DNA of 12,476 bases from Entamoeba histolytica HM-1:IMSS. Taxonomy: Eukaryota > Evosea > Mastigamoebida > Endamoebidae. The first letter of the stretch is position 1. Every line of letters begins with the position of its first letter. Positions 1 to 9,064 of the stretch are shown here, one piece after another. The position numbers were made by a program, and so were the translations under genes. The notes beneath the pieces are model-generated. The model made no database searches. It worked only from the letters and a program-made list of their open reading frames with translations, and was not told where the DNA came from. Where the stretch lies: assembly GCF_000208925.1 (NCBI RefSeq), contig NW_001915189.1, forward strand, positions 3,451 to 15,926, in the 5' to 3' direction.

Positions 1-263
1 ACCATTTTTCTTTTAAACTCATTAAACATCTTTTCATCTTTAATTTCAACTATATAATTAACTCCTTGATTGTCATATTTTATTATCTCAAATTCTTTTA
101 CTCCTATTCTTTCTATTATTTCCATCGTTATTTCATTTTCTTCATATATAAGATATATGACATTCTTGTCTATAGGAATTTTATTAATCGTATAATGTGG
201 AATAATACTCATTTTATTCACTTGTTTAATTATTTGATTCATCCATATTTCATTTTCTTCCAT
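1..263 (-). CDS. Hypothetical protein, N-terminal part (runs off left edge)
   Basis: On the minus strand an uninterrupted frame starts at ATG 263-261 and continues to the window edge, giving at least 87 residues beginning MEENEIWMNQIIKQVNKMSI. I do not recognise the family. The visible part is soluble-looking and charged, with alternating hydrophobic/charged stretches suggesting mixed alpha/beta structure; there is no signal peptide or membrane segment. Codon use is A/T-rich and consistent with an Entamoeba gene. Upstream on the minus strand lie a purine-rich tract (about 270-310), a GAACTT motif just before the ATG (about 273-278) and an ATTTAAAA stretch (about 308-315), which together could be a core promoter. 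The start was chosen because it is the first ATG after these elements. The gene is head-to-head with a LINE remnant inserted just upstream. Confidence is moderate: the frame is open and plausible, but only the N-terminus is visible. Confidence 0.6.
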   Translation of the reverse strand, partial: MEENEIWMNQIIKQVNKMSIIPHYTINKIPIDKNVIYLIYEENEITMEIIERIGVKEFEIIKYDNQGVNYIVEIKDEKMFNEFKRKM

Positions 264-311
264 GTTTATGTCTTTTAAGTTCTTTTTTTTCTTTTTTCTT
301 TTCTTTTTTAA

Positions 312-629
312 ATGATTTTTCTCTTCGAGAAAATAAGAAATAATAGAGAAATAATATATGTAGAAAGAATACCTGTAATATTATCAATAAATGGATTAAT
401 ACATAAAGAATCAGTAAGAAGATTAAAATCACTGAAATTACAATTAGACTTTTCCAAAATCCTACGAACAATAATTATCAAAAATATGAAAGACTTAATG
501 TTTTATATATTCAATTCTTGCAGTACATTAGAAAAAGAACAATCTAATGCAAGCATGTTAGAAATGAACTCTAATACATCAATAGAGCATAATGAAGAAA
601 CTGAAATAATCACTTCTCAATATTCATAA
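312..629 (+). mobile_element. 5'-truncated LINE remnant (C-terminal end of ORF2)
   Basis: A 105-codon open frame whose middle part (codons about 17-70) aligns with the extreme C-terminus of the LINE ORF2 at 7219-7428. RIPVILSINGLIHKES here matches RIIPVVISINGLMNKES there, and IIIKNMKDLMFYIFN matches FVIKNMMDVMEYCFN. This is the segment just after the restriction-like endonuclease core. The upstream RT and endonuclease motifs are absent, as expected of a 5'-truncated retrotransposon copy, and the join lies next to a pyrimidine tract at about 275-310. The last ~35 codons (acidic, Ser/Asn/Glu-rich) differ from the large copy, so this may be another LINE subfamily. It is probably not a functional gene, although the frame is open. 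An alternative is a short host gene that captured this segment. The match was made by eye. Confidence 0.6.
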
Positions 630-757
630 AATCCAATTGTGGATATATCTAATAATTGACCTTTTTTGTTTATTATGTATTTCTTATCATTTAAATTATA
701 AAATGAAATTTCTTTTATTCTTTAACAATTCAATTATCTTCTTTCTTTATTTCTTCT

Positions 758-2104
758 TTAATATTTTTTAAAGCAATATTTTGGTATTTTTTTATTCTTC
801 TTTAATTTTTCTTCACATCCACAATGGTAAAAACAACAAATTTCAAATGATGTAAATGATGTTGGTATATTAATTGATGTTAATGATGAACATTCATAAA
901 AACAATATTCTCCTATTTCACTTATACTTGTTGGAATATTAATTAATATCAATGATTCACACCAACCAAAACAAGTATTTCTTATTTCATTTACACTTGT
1001 TGGTATTTCAATTGATGTTAATGATGTACATTCTCTAAAACATTCATTTCCTATTTCAATTACACTTGTTGGTATATTAATTGATGTTAATGATTTACAA
1101 TATTCAAAACATTCATTTCCTATTTTAGTAACATTTGTTTGTATTTCAATTGATTTTAATGATTCACAACCATAAAAACATTCATTTCCTATTTCAATTA
1201 CACTTGTTGGAATATTAATTAATATCAATGATGAACATCCTTCAAAACATTCATATCCTAATTTAGTAATTGTTGATGGAATAATAAATTTATTAATATC
1301 TTTCTTTTCAATATTCTTTCCATTTATCATTTTTAAATTTTTTGGTATTTCAATACTAATTAACACTGGTTCATTCATAAATATTCTTTCTTCACTTATA
1401 TACTTTATATCTTCTATATTAATTGATGTCAATGATGAACATCCATCAAAACATCCATATCCTATTTCACTAACACTTGTTGGTATATTAATTGATGTTA
1501 ATGATGAACATCCATCAAAACATCCATATCCTATTTTAGTTACACTTGGTGGTACAGTAATTGATGTTAATGATAAACATCCGGAAAAACAACTATCTCC
1601 TATTTTACTAACACTTGTTGGTATATTAATTGATTTTAATGATGAACATAAAGAAAAACAACATTCTCCTATTTTACTAACATTTATTGGTATATTAATT
1701 GATTGAATATCATTACATCCATAAAAACAATTAATTCCAAGTGAATTAACTTCTATTGGTATTGTATTTCCATATTTCTTTCTATCTTCTTCTGTATATT
1801 CGATATTTTTACATTCATTCATTTCTTCTTTCTCTTTTAAATATCTTGAATATTCTACTTTATACCATATTACATATTTAATTATTTTTCCATCTTTAAA
1901 TATTTCATCATATTTATTATAAATATGAAATGTTTCAATATTAGGAAATAATTTTCTTGAATATTGATTCAATGGAATTGGATTAAAATGAAATCGTTCC
2001 ATATTTCCTTGAAATCTTTTAATTCCCATTTCTAAATTAATAAAATCATTAACATCTTCAAAATACTTCGAGACAATCATTATTTCATTATATCCTAATT
2101 GCAT
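758..2104 (-). CDS. BspA-like leucine-rich repeat protein (Entamoeba LRR_5 family)
   Basis: Intact 448-residue frame ending in TAA. Residues 1-110 form the conserved N-terminal domain seen in Entamoeba BspA-like proteins (LGYNEIMIVSKYFEDVNDFI, then RFHFNPI and LFPNIETFHIY). Residues 115-434 carry 12 clear copies of a 23-residue TpLRR/LRR_5 repeat with consensus IPTSV.EIG..CF.GC.SLTSIN. Residues 230-274 hold two degenerate units of 23 and 22 residues between copies 5 and 6. The C-terminus (EEKLKKNKKIPKYCFKKY) is a basic, Cys-containing cap. No signal peptide or transmembrane segment is visible. Family knowledge: BspA of Bacteroides/Tannerella is an adhesin, and an E. histolytica member (EhLRRP1) was reported at the cell surface despite lacking a classical signal. 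A surface or interaction role is therefore inferred, not shown. Start: first ATG of the open frame, with GAACT on the minus strand about 30 bases upstream. Confidence 0.92.
   Translation of the reverse strand: MQLGYNEIMIVSKYFEDVNDFINLEMGIKRFQGNMERFHFNPIPLNQYSRKLFPNIETFHIYNKYDEIFKDGKIIKYVIWYKVEYSRYLKEKEEMNECKNIEYTEEDRKKYGNTIPIEVNSLGINCFYGCNDIQSINIPINVSKIGECCFSLCSSLKSINIPTSVSKIGDSCFSGCLSLTSITVPPSVTKIGYGCFDGCSSLTSINIPTSVSEIGYGCFDGCSSLTSINIEDIKYISEERIFMNEPVLISIEIPKNLKMINGKNIEKKDINKFIIPSTITKLGYECFEGCSSLILINIPTSVIEIGNECFYGCESLKSIEIQTNVTKIGNECFEYCKSLTSINIPTSVIEIGNECFRECTSLTSIEIPTSVNEIRNTCFGWCESLILINIPTSISEIGEYCFYECSSLTSINIPTSFTSFEICCFYHCGCEEKLKKNKKIPKYCFKKY
803..1762 (-). repeat. LRR_5 tandem repeat region (69-bp units)
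   Basis: DNA encoding the 23-residue repeats of the BspA-like protein: five units at 1762-1418, a degenerate stretch of two at 1417-1283, then seven at 1282-803, the last one divergent. Each unit is 69 bp. Units 4 and 5 share near-identical DNA over the part encoding IGYGCFDGCSSLTSIN (about 1437-1470 and 1506-1540), suggesting recent duplication or gene conversion inside the gene. Confidence 0.9.
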
Positions 2105-2704
2105 TCTTTCTTTATTATTTTATCATTTATTAGTTCTTCTTTTATTTTTAGTGTGAACTTCTTTTATTTTTAAAATAACCGTCATTCATTTTTTCTTTTT
2201 TTTATTTTTTTTAATATAAATTATTAATAACAAATAATTTATATTTCAATAAATTATTATTTATTATTTATTTGATGAAGATGAAAATGAATAAATATCA
2301 TAGAAATGAAATATTACAAATGATAAATAATCAAATAATAAATATAACAATAAATTGATAATATGAATAATAAAGAAATGAATAAATCAATGAATGTAAT
2401 GTATTTATTTCTATCTTTCTTTATTTCTATCACTTCAATTTTAGAATTTTCATTTTTTAATTTATTTTAATTATTTGTTATACAAAACAATATATAATTC
2501 ATATTTATTAATATAAATGAGTGTAATATCATATTTAACTTTAATTGTAATTTAATACATATAATATTCATATTAATTCATTGTATATTAAATTATTAAT
2601 GATATTAAATAAATTATTTCATTATAATCTTATTTCTCTTTTTTATTTTAATTTGTAATTTATAATTCATTCATTTTCATCATATTTTAATTACATTTAT
2701 TTGA
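2105..2704. other. AT-rich intergenic region upstream of the BspA-like gene
   Basis: No coding frame of note on either strand. On the minus strand, GAACT (complement of 2132-2136) and an A/T stretch resembling a degenerate TATA element (complement of about 2171-2187, TTATTTTAAAA) lie upstream of the BspA-like ATG and may be its core promoter. A homopolymer-rich T tract covers about 2188-2210. The rest is low-complexity A/T sequence up to the 5' side of the LINE. Confidence 0.5.
2213..2245. repeat. Perfect inverted repeat, 13-bp arms, 7-base loop
   Basis: AATATAAATTATT (2213-2225) and its exact reverse complement AATAATTTATATT (2233-2245) surround the loop AATAACA. The arms are all A/T, so chance is possible in this background, but 13 perfect pairs is long. 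It lies about 110 bp upstream of the BspA-like start. Confidence 0.6.
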
Positions 2705-2806
2705 ATTACATTCATTATTTCTATTTCTGATTTGATTTTATTCGGATACTTTTCCAATTCAGGATATAAACAAATTTTATTGCCATTGTTATGGAGTAAT
2801 GCCTTG

Positions 2807-4453
2807 ATGTCTTGTAAAGAAAAGCAAACAAGACATAGAAATACAAGGTTAAATACCAATAACAACAATAAAAGATATTAAGATTATAATAAAAGATATC
2901 ACAATTATGATAAAAGAAATACCAAGAGAAAAGGGGGTTAAAAACAACAAAGACAAAGAAAAGCAAATAAAAAACATGATAAATACTGGAATAATAATGA
3001 ATATACAAACAATAGACATAGATAGTTAACAATAAAAGAGATACATGAAAGAATAAAAGGAATAACAAGTAAATGGGAAAAAGGAGAATATGAAGAAATA
3101 CTCAAAAAATATGAAGGTAAAAGGAAAAGATGGTATGATATCCTTCAAGAAGTATATGCAATTAGAAAGAAAAAGAGAATTGAAAAAATGCAAGAAAAAT
3201 TTAAGGAAAGAACAAAATGATGGGAAGAAGATATCCAAGCAATTGAAGCAGAAATCAAAAGCAGAAATCCAATCAAAGAATTACAAAAAAAGATGTAAAA
3301 TGGCTAAAATAATAAATGAAACAGAAAAAGAAAGAAAACACAAGAAGAAAACAAAGAAGAAACAAAGAATGAAAAGGAAAATTATAAAGAAAAAGAAGAA
3401 ATTAAAGTACTTCAAAAACAGATTAAAAAATTAGAAGAAGAAATTAAAGAATATCAAGCAAAAAGAAAGGAAGAAGAACAAGCCATCTCAGATGAAATGA
3501 TAGAAAAAGCAAAAGAAATAATTAGAAAAGAATTTGAGAAAGAAATAGAAAATATGAAAAAAGAAATTAAGAAGGTTCAAACGAATTATAATGAAAAGAA
3601 GAAAGAAAATGAAAAACTAACAGAAGAAAATATAAAATTACAAGGTGAAATAAATGAGATAGAAGGAAAATCATGGAAATGAATAACAAAGAAGAAACCA
3701 TTCGAAGTCTAAAATCCACTAAAGGGAAGTTACAGAAGGAAAATGATGAACAAAAGGAGAAAACAGAAGAGCTGAAGAAAAAAGGAGAAATACTGGAGAA
3801 GAAGAATAGTGTGTTAGAGGAAAAAGCAGAAGTACTAGAGAAGAGTTGAGGAGCTGAAAAGTAAAATAAGAGATAAAAAAAAACAAATCTCTGAAATTCA
3901 ACAAGCAGCAATAATAAGTCATGAGATTGCAGAAAGAACACGAGAAGAATTAGACAACACACAAAAAGAAAATGAGACACAAAAACAAATAATATCAAAA
4001 CAACAAGATGATATTGTAAATTTTATCTCACAGAAGGAACTAGAGAAGAAGAAAACGATGACACTTGTGATAAATACACAACCAGTATTGAGGAAAGCAT
4101 CATCAGGAACGATGGAGATGAACGAAACTACTCCTATAAAAAGACAGTAGTGGAAATCAAAGAGAAAAGCACTGATTGTCAAAAAAACAAGAGATGATAA
4201 TCAGACAAGAAATACAACAAACCAAACAAATAGAATTTTAATTGAAGTGTTGTATTGTTTTGCAATTAATTGGTTGAATAAGAAATTATATAAGAAATTA
4301 AGATGGGAAAAAATAGAAAGTATAATAAAAGTGACAAACATCAATGTCAATAATGAAAATGAATATATTAAATATATTAAAATGTCACATAAAATAAAAG
4401 AAAATACTAAACAATACATTAGAGTGAAAGTAAATGATATAATAGAAGAGTAG
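2807..4453 (+). pseudogene. LINE ORF1 (coiled-coil nucleic-acid-binding protein), broken
   Basis: A decayed reading frame, mostly in one phase. It begins at ATG 2807 (MSCKEKQTRHRNTRLNTNNN). The N-terminal third is basic and Asn/Lys/Arg-rich (NYDKRNTKRKGG, KQQRQRKANKKHDKYW), fitting RNA binding. It is followed by KYEGKRKRWYDILQEVYAIR and long Glu/Lys coiled-coil segments (about 3340-4060). The C-terminal part contains LIEVLYCFAINWLNKKLYKK and ends at TAG 4451-4453. In-frame stops: TAA 2879, TAA 2939, TAG 3023, TGA 3218, TAG 4148. Frame changes occur near 3290-3340 (a stretch with several stops), 3670 and 3847. The same frame is open back to 2705 but without an earlier ATG. EhLINE ORF1 is known as an RNA-binding protein with coiled coils; its role here is inferred from position and composition. 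It ends about 20 bases before the ORF2 frame opens. Confidence 0.75.
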
Positions 4454-4471
4454 AGTGTAATTCAATAATAA

Positions 4472-7428
4472 AGAAAAAACATCATATTAAAGAATAACTC
4501 TACAGAAATTGATGAAGAATACCTTAACACTCTCATCAATAAAATAAAAGAAATGAAAATAGAAAAATGTACAAACATTAATTACTACTGGAAGAGAAAA
4601 GAAGCTGACCGATTAATAATGGAAATTAATAATAGATGGGTATGTTCAGGAAGCAGAATGGATTATCTGCAAGATGATATGAAGATGATTTCAATGATTA
4701 TGCACATCTATCTCCAAAATAAAATAATAAGAGATAAATTTGATGAATTAAAAGAAATCCTAAAGAAAATTAATAGAATAGAAGATTTGGTCAAGGGAAG
4801 AAAATTGTACAGAATCAAGTGCATCATGAAATTAAATGAACATGATGAAGAAGGAATAAAAGTTAAAGCACTAGAAAGAATAAAATACCTAAAATATATG
4901 ATGACAATGATTAAAGAATTAAATTTAATAAAAATGAAAGGGTCAGAATCAATACAAATAAAATCATGTTTGATTCTAACAAGAAAATTAGAATAAGGAA
5001 GAAAGACCCAAAAAATGAAATATACCCAAATAACGATATTACTTTAGAATATTGGAAATCGTTATATGAAACACAGGTGATATTAAATAAAGAGAAATGG
5101 AAAATAAAACAAATCATCTCGTGGAATGAAATATATAGAAATTATGATAATGTCATAATAACATTAAATGAATTAAATTTAAGTATAATGAGAATAAGTA
5201 ACTGGAAAGCACCAGGAATAGACACTATATATGGGTATTATTGGAAAAGGATGTCATCATCAAGAGAAATCATTCTCAATATCTTTAATGAATGGTTAAA
5301 CTTCATTCAAAACATCTCATTAGACATGGTAAGTGGAAGAACTTTATTAATCCACAAAGTGATATGAATAATGTCAATAATTATCGTCCTATCAGTTGTA
5401 CAAATGTAATTATGAAAGTATTTACCTCCATATTAAAAGAAAAGATTCACAGAAGACTTAACATGAATTGTGAATCATTGAAAATTAGTAATAATCAACT
5501 GGGATGTAAATTACAATCTTTAGCTGCTAAAGAAGGAATAATTAATAGTTACATGTTAAGGCAGCAGAAAGAAGAGAAATACCCAAAATATGTGGAGTCA
5601 TATTATGACATTAAGAAAGCATATGACACTGTCAACCACGAATGGGTAATTGAATCATTAAAGTATTTTAACGTAGAGGGTGTCATCATTGACATTATTG
5701 AAAGTATGATGACTAGATGGAAGATATTCATCGGCTATAAATTTAATGAATATCTATGTAGTATTAAATTAAATAGAGGAATTTTACAAGGTGATTCCTT
5801 ATCAAATCTACTCTTCATCATTCAGATGAATGTAATTTCTCAATTCATCGAAGAGAAATTCCCAAAATCAAACCACACTTTATATATTGATGAAATGAAA
5901 ATAATGGCAGAAAGTAGTGAAGAAATGGGAATAATCCACAATGAAATTAAAGAAATAATAAGTGGAATAGGGATGGAAATGAATGAGAAAAAGTCAGGAA
6001 TGGTATTAAAAAACATTAAGAAAATACCAAACGGAATGCAAAATATCCCCATAATTGAAGGTGAGGACTTGTATAAATACATAGGAATATGGCAGTCCGA
6101 CGAAATTGATGACACCTTCAATTGTAAATCCATCAAAGAAAAAATGATGAAGAAGATGGAAGAAATAAACAGTGATGAATGTAGTAATAGAAGATATATT
6201 ACTAGAATAAACACTGAAGTAATCAATATCTTCAGATATTCAGCATCAGTTGTAAATTGGAAAATCACTTAGATAAAATGGATTTGGAGATAAGAAAATA
6301 TTTAAGAAAGGCAAAATACATTGGTGCCGGAAACTCTAAAGACTATCTATATGTCATTATAGAAGAAATGAATGATTAATAAATATAAATGACGAATATG
6401 TTATTGAATTAGTAAGAACAGTGATGTACTACTGTACCAGAGAAAGTGAAATAAGAAATAACATATTAGATAGATGGTACAGTAAGAAGGGAATATGGAA
6501 TAGAATTAAAAAACATTAATTCATAAAATAAATGAAACAAAAATAGAAGAAATAATAAATGAAAGAAAAGAAAAAAGAAAAAGAAGTAGTAGTAGAAATA
6601 AAGAAATTATTGACAAATACATCAAAAAATGGAAGTGTCATCAAATTAGTGGATATTTTAGAAGATGGAATGAGTCAAAATGAGTAGATAAAACTACTAC
6701 AGTTAAAACATGGAAGTCATTCAATATTAAGAAAAATACATTTCTCAAATTAACTAAAATGCAAGATGAAGCAATATTTTGTGGGTATAGAAAATCAAAA
6801 ATAATGAAAAATGAAAGATTGAAATACTGCCCACTATGTAAAGACAAGATAGCCACAGTAGAACACATCCTACTATCTTGTATTTGTTATAAAAATCACA
6901 AATGGAAAAACATGACAATATTGGTATTATAATATTGATTAATAAGAAAATATACATGAAATAAACAATAAAAAACCTCCATATGAAACAATGTTCAAAT
7001 ATAAAGACATCACAATGATATGAACAAACAAATAATGCCTAAAAGTGATGGACAATATCACAAAAGACCAGACATATATGTGATAGATAAAAAGAATAAA
7101 ACTGGTCTATTATTTGATATGACTATTGTGGCTGATCACAATATTAATGGAGCCTATTGGAAGAAAAGAAATAAGTATAAAGAATTAAAGAATAATCTAA
7201 TGAAAAATAGAAAAATTAAAAGATGTCAGAATAATTCCAGTAGTAATCTCAATCAATGGATTAATGAATAAAGAAAGTAATAAATTAATTAAAGAAATAA
7301 AAATTAACATTGACATCGAAAAAGAAACTAAAAACTTTGTCATAAAAAACATGATGGATGTCATGGAATATTGCTTCAATTACAACCAAACATACTCCTT
7401 AGAAATATTAGAAGAAGATGAAGACTAA
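4472..7428 (+). pseudogene. LINE ORF2 (reverse transcriptase + restriction-like endonuclease), broken
   Basis: Segments in successive frames together cover a ~980-residue protein. N-terminal region 4472-4996 (YYWKRKEADRLIMEINNRW). RT entry region 4966-5367 (NWKAPGID, SGRTLLIHK). RT core 5355-6268 with NYRPISCTNVIMK, YYDIKKAYDTVNHEW (motif A), RGILQGDSLSNLLF (motif B) and LYIDEMKIMAES (motif C). Then RKYLRKAKYIGAGNSKDYLY, ILDRWYSKKGIW, and a cysteine motif CPLCKDKIATVEHILLSC at about 6828-6881. The endonuclease at 7050-7190 has KRPDIYVIDKKNKTGLLFD (PD, 14 residues, D) followed by KRNKYKELKNN. The C-terminus runs to TAA 7426-7428. Frame changes occur near 4970, 5360, 6268, 6378, 6516, 6926-7017 and 7219, with an in-frame TGA at 6681. 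Motif C has Glu in place of the second catalytic Asp. By family, this protein would do target-primed reverse transcription. Confidence 0.9.
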
Positions 7429-7460
7429 GTGATGGTATTAGTCTCCCCTGAGCCATTAAC

Positions 7461-7479
7461 AATAGAAGCTATTTCTATT
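7461..7479 (+). other. 3' tail hairpin of the LINE
   Basis: AATAGAA (7461-7467), loop GCTAT, TTCTATT (7473-7479): a perfect 7-bp stem about 33 bases after the ORF2 stop and at the point where composition changes to pure A/T. The tail before it (GTCTCCCCTGAGCC, 7441-7454) is unusually C/G-rich for the window. 3'-end structures are commonly recognised by LINE reverse transcriptases; that role here is inferred. Confidence 0.5.
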
Positions 7480-8441
7480 AATACTTAATTAATTGCTTAT
7501 TATTTAGAAAATTTATTTTCTGATGTTATTCTTTAATATCTATATTTATTATTTATATTTATTATTTATATTTATTTGAATATATTCTCGATTCGTTTAT
7601 GTTATTTTATATTCATTTCTTATGTTGTTATATATATATTTGATACGTCATATAAATTGAATTTTATCTTTATTTTTATTATTATATTCGATTTCTTATT
7701 CATGATTATTCATTCTTTAAATTATTTCATTATTATTTAAAATATAAAATATCCTTAATTTAATTAAAATATTATTAAAACTTATTATATATTATTTCTA
7801 TTTTTTAGATAAACATTTATCTTTGTTTCATTCTTTTCTATCATTTCGATGTTTTTCATTTATTTGATTTTCTTATTATTTCGTATTGTCTATTAAATAG
7901 TATTAAAACTAAGTACATCAAATTATTATTACATCATAAATACTAAATGGAATAATAAATAAAAATATTCCATTTATAAAATATTTCATTCTTTATCTTA
8001 TTATTTCACTTTATTTATTTGGTTCTTTATTTATATATTTCTTTTCATTTTATTTTGTCTATTTATTATTTTCTTTATTTCTCTTTCTTTAGATTTCTTA
8101 TATTATTTTATATTTTTTATATCGTTTCATTTTATGTATTATTATTTTATTGTATTATGTTTTAAACATTTATTTATTTTAGTATTATGTTTTGTCATTC
8201 ATTAAAATCATTAAATGTATGTTGAAGTATATTTGATAATTAATTTGATTTTATATATTCTTCTTTCACATTACTATGTTATTTTGTGTTATCATTCATA
8301 TAATATTATTGTATTACTCTTATTTCATATATCATTCTCATATTTATCAATATTGTTGTTTTATTCATTTTAAAAATAACAATAAATATATGAAATACTT
8401 GTAATATAATATTCATAAATATTTTGAAATGAATATATGAT

Positions 8442-8461
8442 TGTATCAACATATTGATACA
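8442..8461. repeat. Perfect inverted repeat TGTATCAA-CATA-TTGATACA
   Basis: Eight-bp arms with a 4-base spacer. Unlike most of the surrounding sequence, the arms contain G and C, which makes chance less likely than for an all-A/T palindrome. It could be a binding site for a dimeric protein or a DNA hairpin; no function is supported by the sequence alone. Confidence 0.5.
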
Positions 8462-8495
8462 TTATAACATTAAATATAATTGAAATAATTTGGTA

Positions 8496-8523
8496 ATACA
8501 CAAATAGAAAATAAGTTGTGTAT
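8496..8523. repeat. Inverted repeat ATACACAA / TTGTGTAT
   Basis: Eight-bp perfect arms (8496-8503 and 8516-8523) with a 12-base spacer, 34 bases after the previous hairpin. A TATAAATA stretch follows at about 8523-8530, but no gene starts nearby. Confidence 0.4.
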
Positions 8524-9034
8524 ATAAATAATCATTAATATATTCATTATTCAGTTAGATTTGTTGTACAAAATATATATTGAATTAAGATTATTTTAAT
8601 TTTCAATTCTGATAAATCATGAATAACATTTGTGTTTTAGTTATTGATGATTTGATAATTGAATATAAATTAATACAGATCTTTTAATATATTATTTAGT
8701 ATTGTTTTCAATCAGAATCATACAAATTCATTGTATTATAAATAAGATTATCATCAAATCAGAAATATAAGAATAAGAAATATGAATATGATAATAAAAT
8801 AATGAGTTTAACCAATCATAATATTTTTGTTTGTTTGAAATAAAAATACACAATAAGAATAGAATATTTTTAGAGTTGGATAAAAGAATTTTGACATTTT
8901 AACATTTCATCAAATCATGAATGAATGATATTAATGATAATATAAATACAAAAATACAAAGAAGGCAAATAAATTTCAATTCAAATTCAAATAATGAATT
9001 GACAATAAAGAAATAGAAGTATGTTAGTGTGATA

Positions 9035-9052
9035 TATTTAAAGAGAAGAACT
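9035..9052 (+). promoter_or_regulatory. Entamoeba-type core promoter (TATA-like + GAAC)
   Basis: TATTTAAAG at 9035-9043 matches the E. histolytica TATA-like element, which sits about 30 bases before the transcription start, and GAACT at 9048-9052 matches the GAAC element found between it and the start site. This predicts transcription from about 9060-9070. Entamoeba 5' leaders are usually very short (about 5-20 bases), so translation would be expected to begin close to 9068-9085, not at the first in-frame ATG at 9167. Confidence 0.7.
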
Positions 9053-9064
9053 AATTAGAAATAA

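Larger units (their letters stand above)
2740..7480 (+). mobile_element. Non-LTR retrotransposon (EhLINE-like, R2/R4 endonuclease clade), degenerate
   Basis: About 4.7 kb, close to the ~4.8 kb of E. histolytica EhLINEs. Order: short 5' leader, ORF1 (coiled coil), ORF2 (N-terminal region, reverse transcriptase, cysteine-rich CCHC motif, PD-D endonuclease), then a ~50-base 3' tail with a hairpin. No LTRs and no apurinic-type endonuclease were seen. Base composition is visibly less A/T-extreme than the flanks, which sets the rough borders: left somewhere in 2705-2800, right about 7480. No convincing target-site duplication was found. Both ORFs are broken, so the copy cannot be autonomous; in Entamoeba such copies can be mobilised only if proteins come from elsewhere. 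Confidence 0.9.
7480..9030. other. AT-rich intergenic region, no genes seen
   Basis: About 1.5 kb of nearly pure A/T. The first ~900 bases are T-rich on the + strand (runs of TTATTTAT), the rest more A-rich. No credible frame on either strand, no tRNA-like sequence, and no tandem array beyond ATTTATTATTT-type low complexity at about 7540-7575. Two short perfect hairpins (8442-8461 and 8496-8523) are listed separately. Confidence 0.6.

Noticed and set aside
3026..4419. Long minus-strand frames opposite LINE ORF1 (Phe/Ser/Leu-rich)
   Set aside because: They are complements of Glu/Lys coiled-coil codons and have the low-complexity composition expected of shadow frames.
2807..4453. Alternative genetic code (UAA/UAG read as Gln) suggested by many in-frame TAA/TAG in ORF1
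   Set aside because: TGA stops and several frameshifts are present too, and the intact BspA-like and mucin-like frames end at ordinary TAA codons. Pseudogene decay explains it.
2717..7525. Target-site duplication around the LINE (CTATTTCTGAT near 2721 versus TATTTTCTGAT near 7514)
   Set aside because: The match is short, imperfect, and placed away from the composition borders; in A/T-rich DNA this is expected by chance.
7480..8400. Possible CRISPR or tandem array from repeated ATTTATT motifs
   Set aside because: Simple low-complexity A/T sequence with no regular period, spacer or conserved unit; the organism is a eukaryote.
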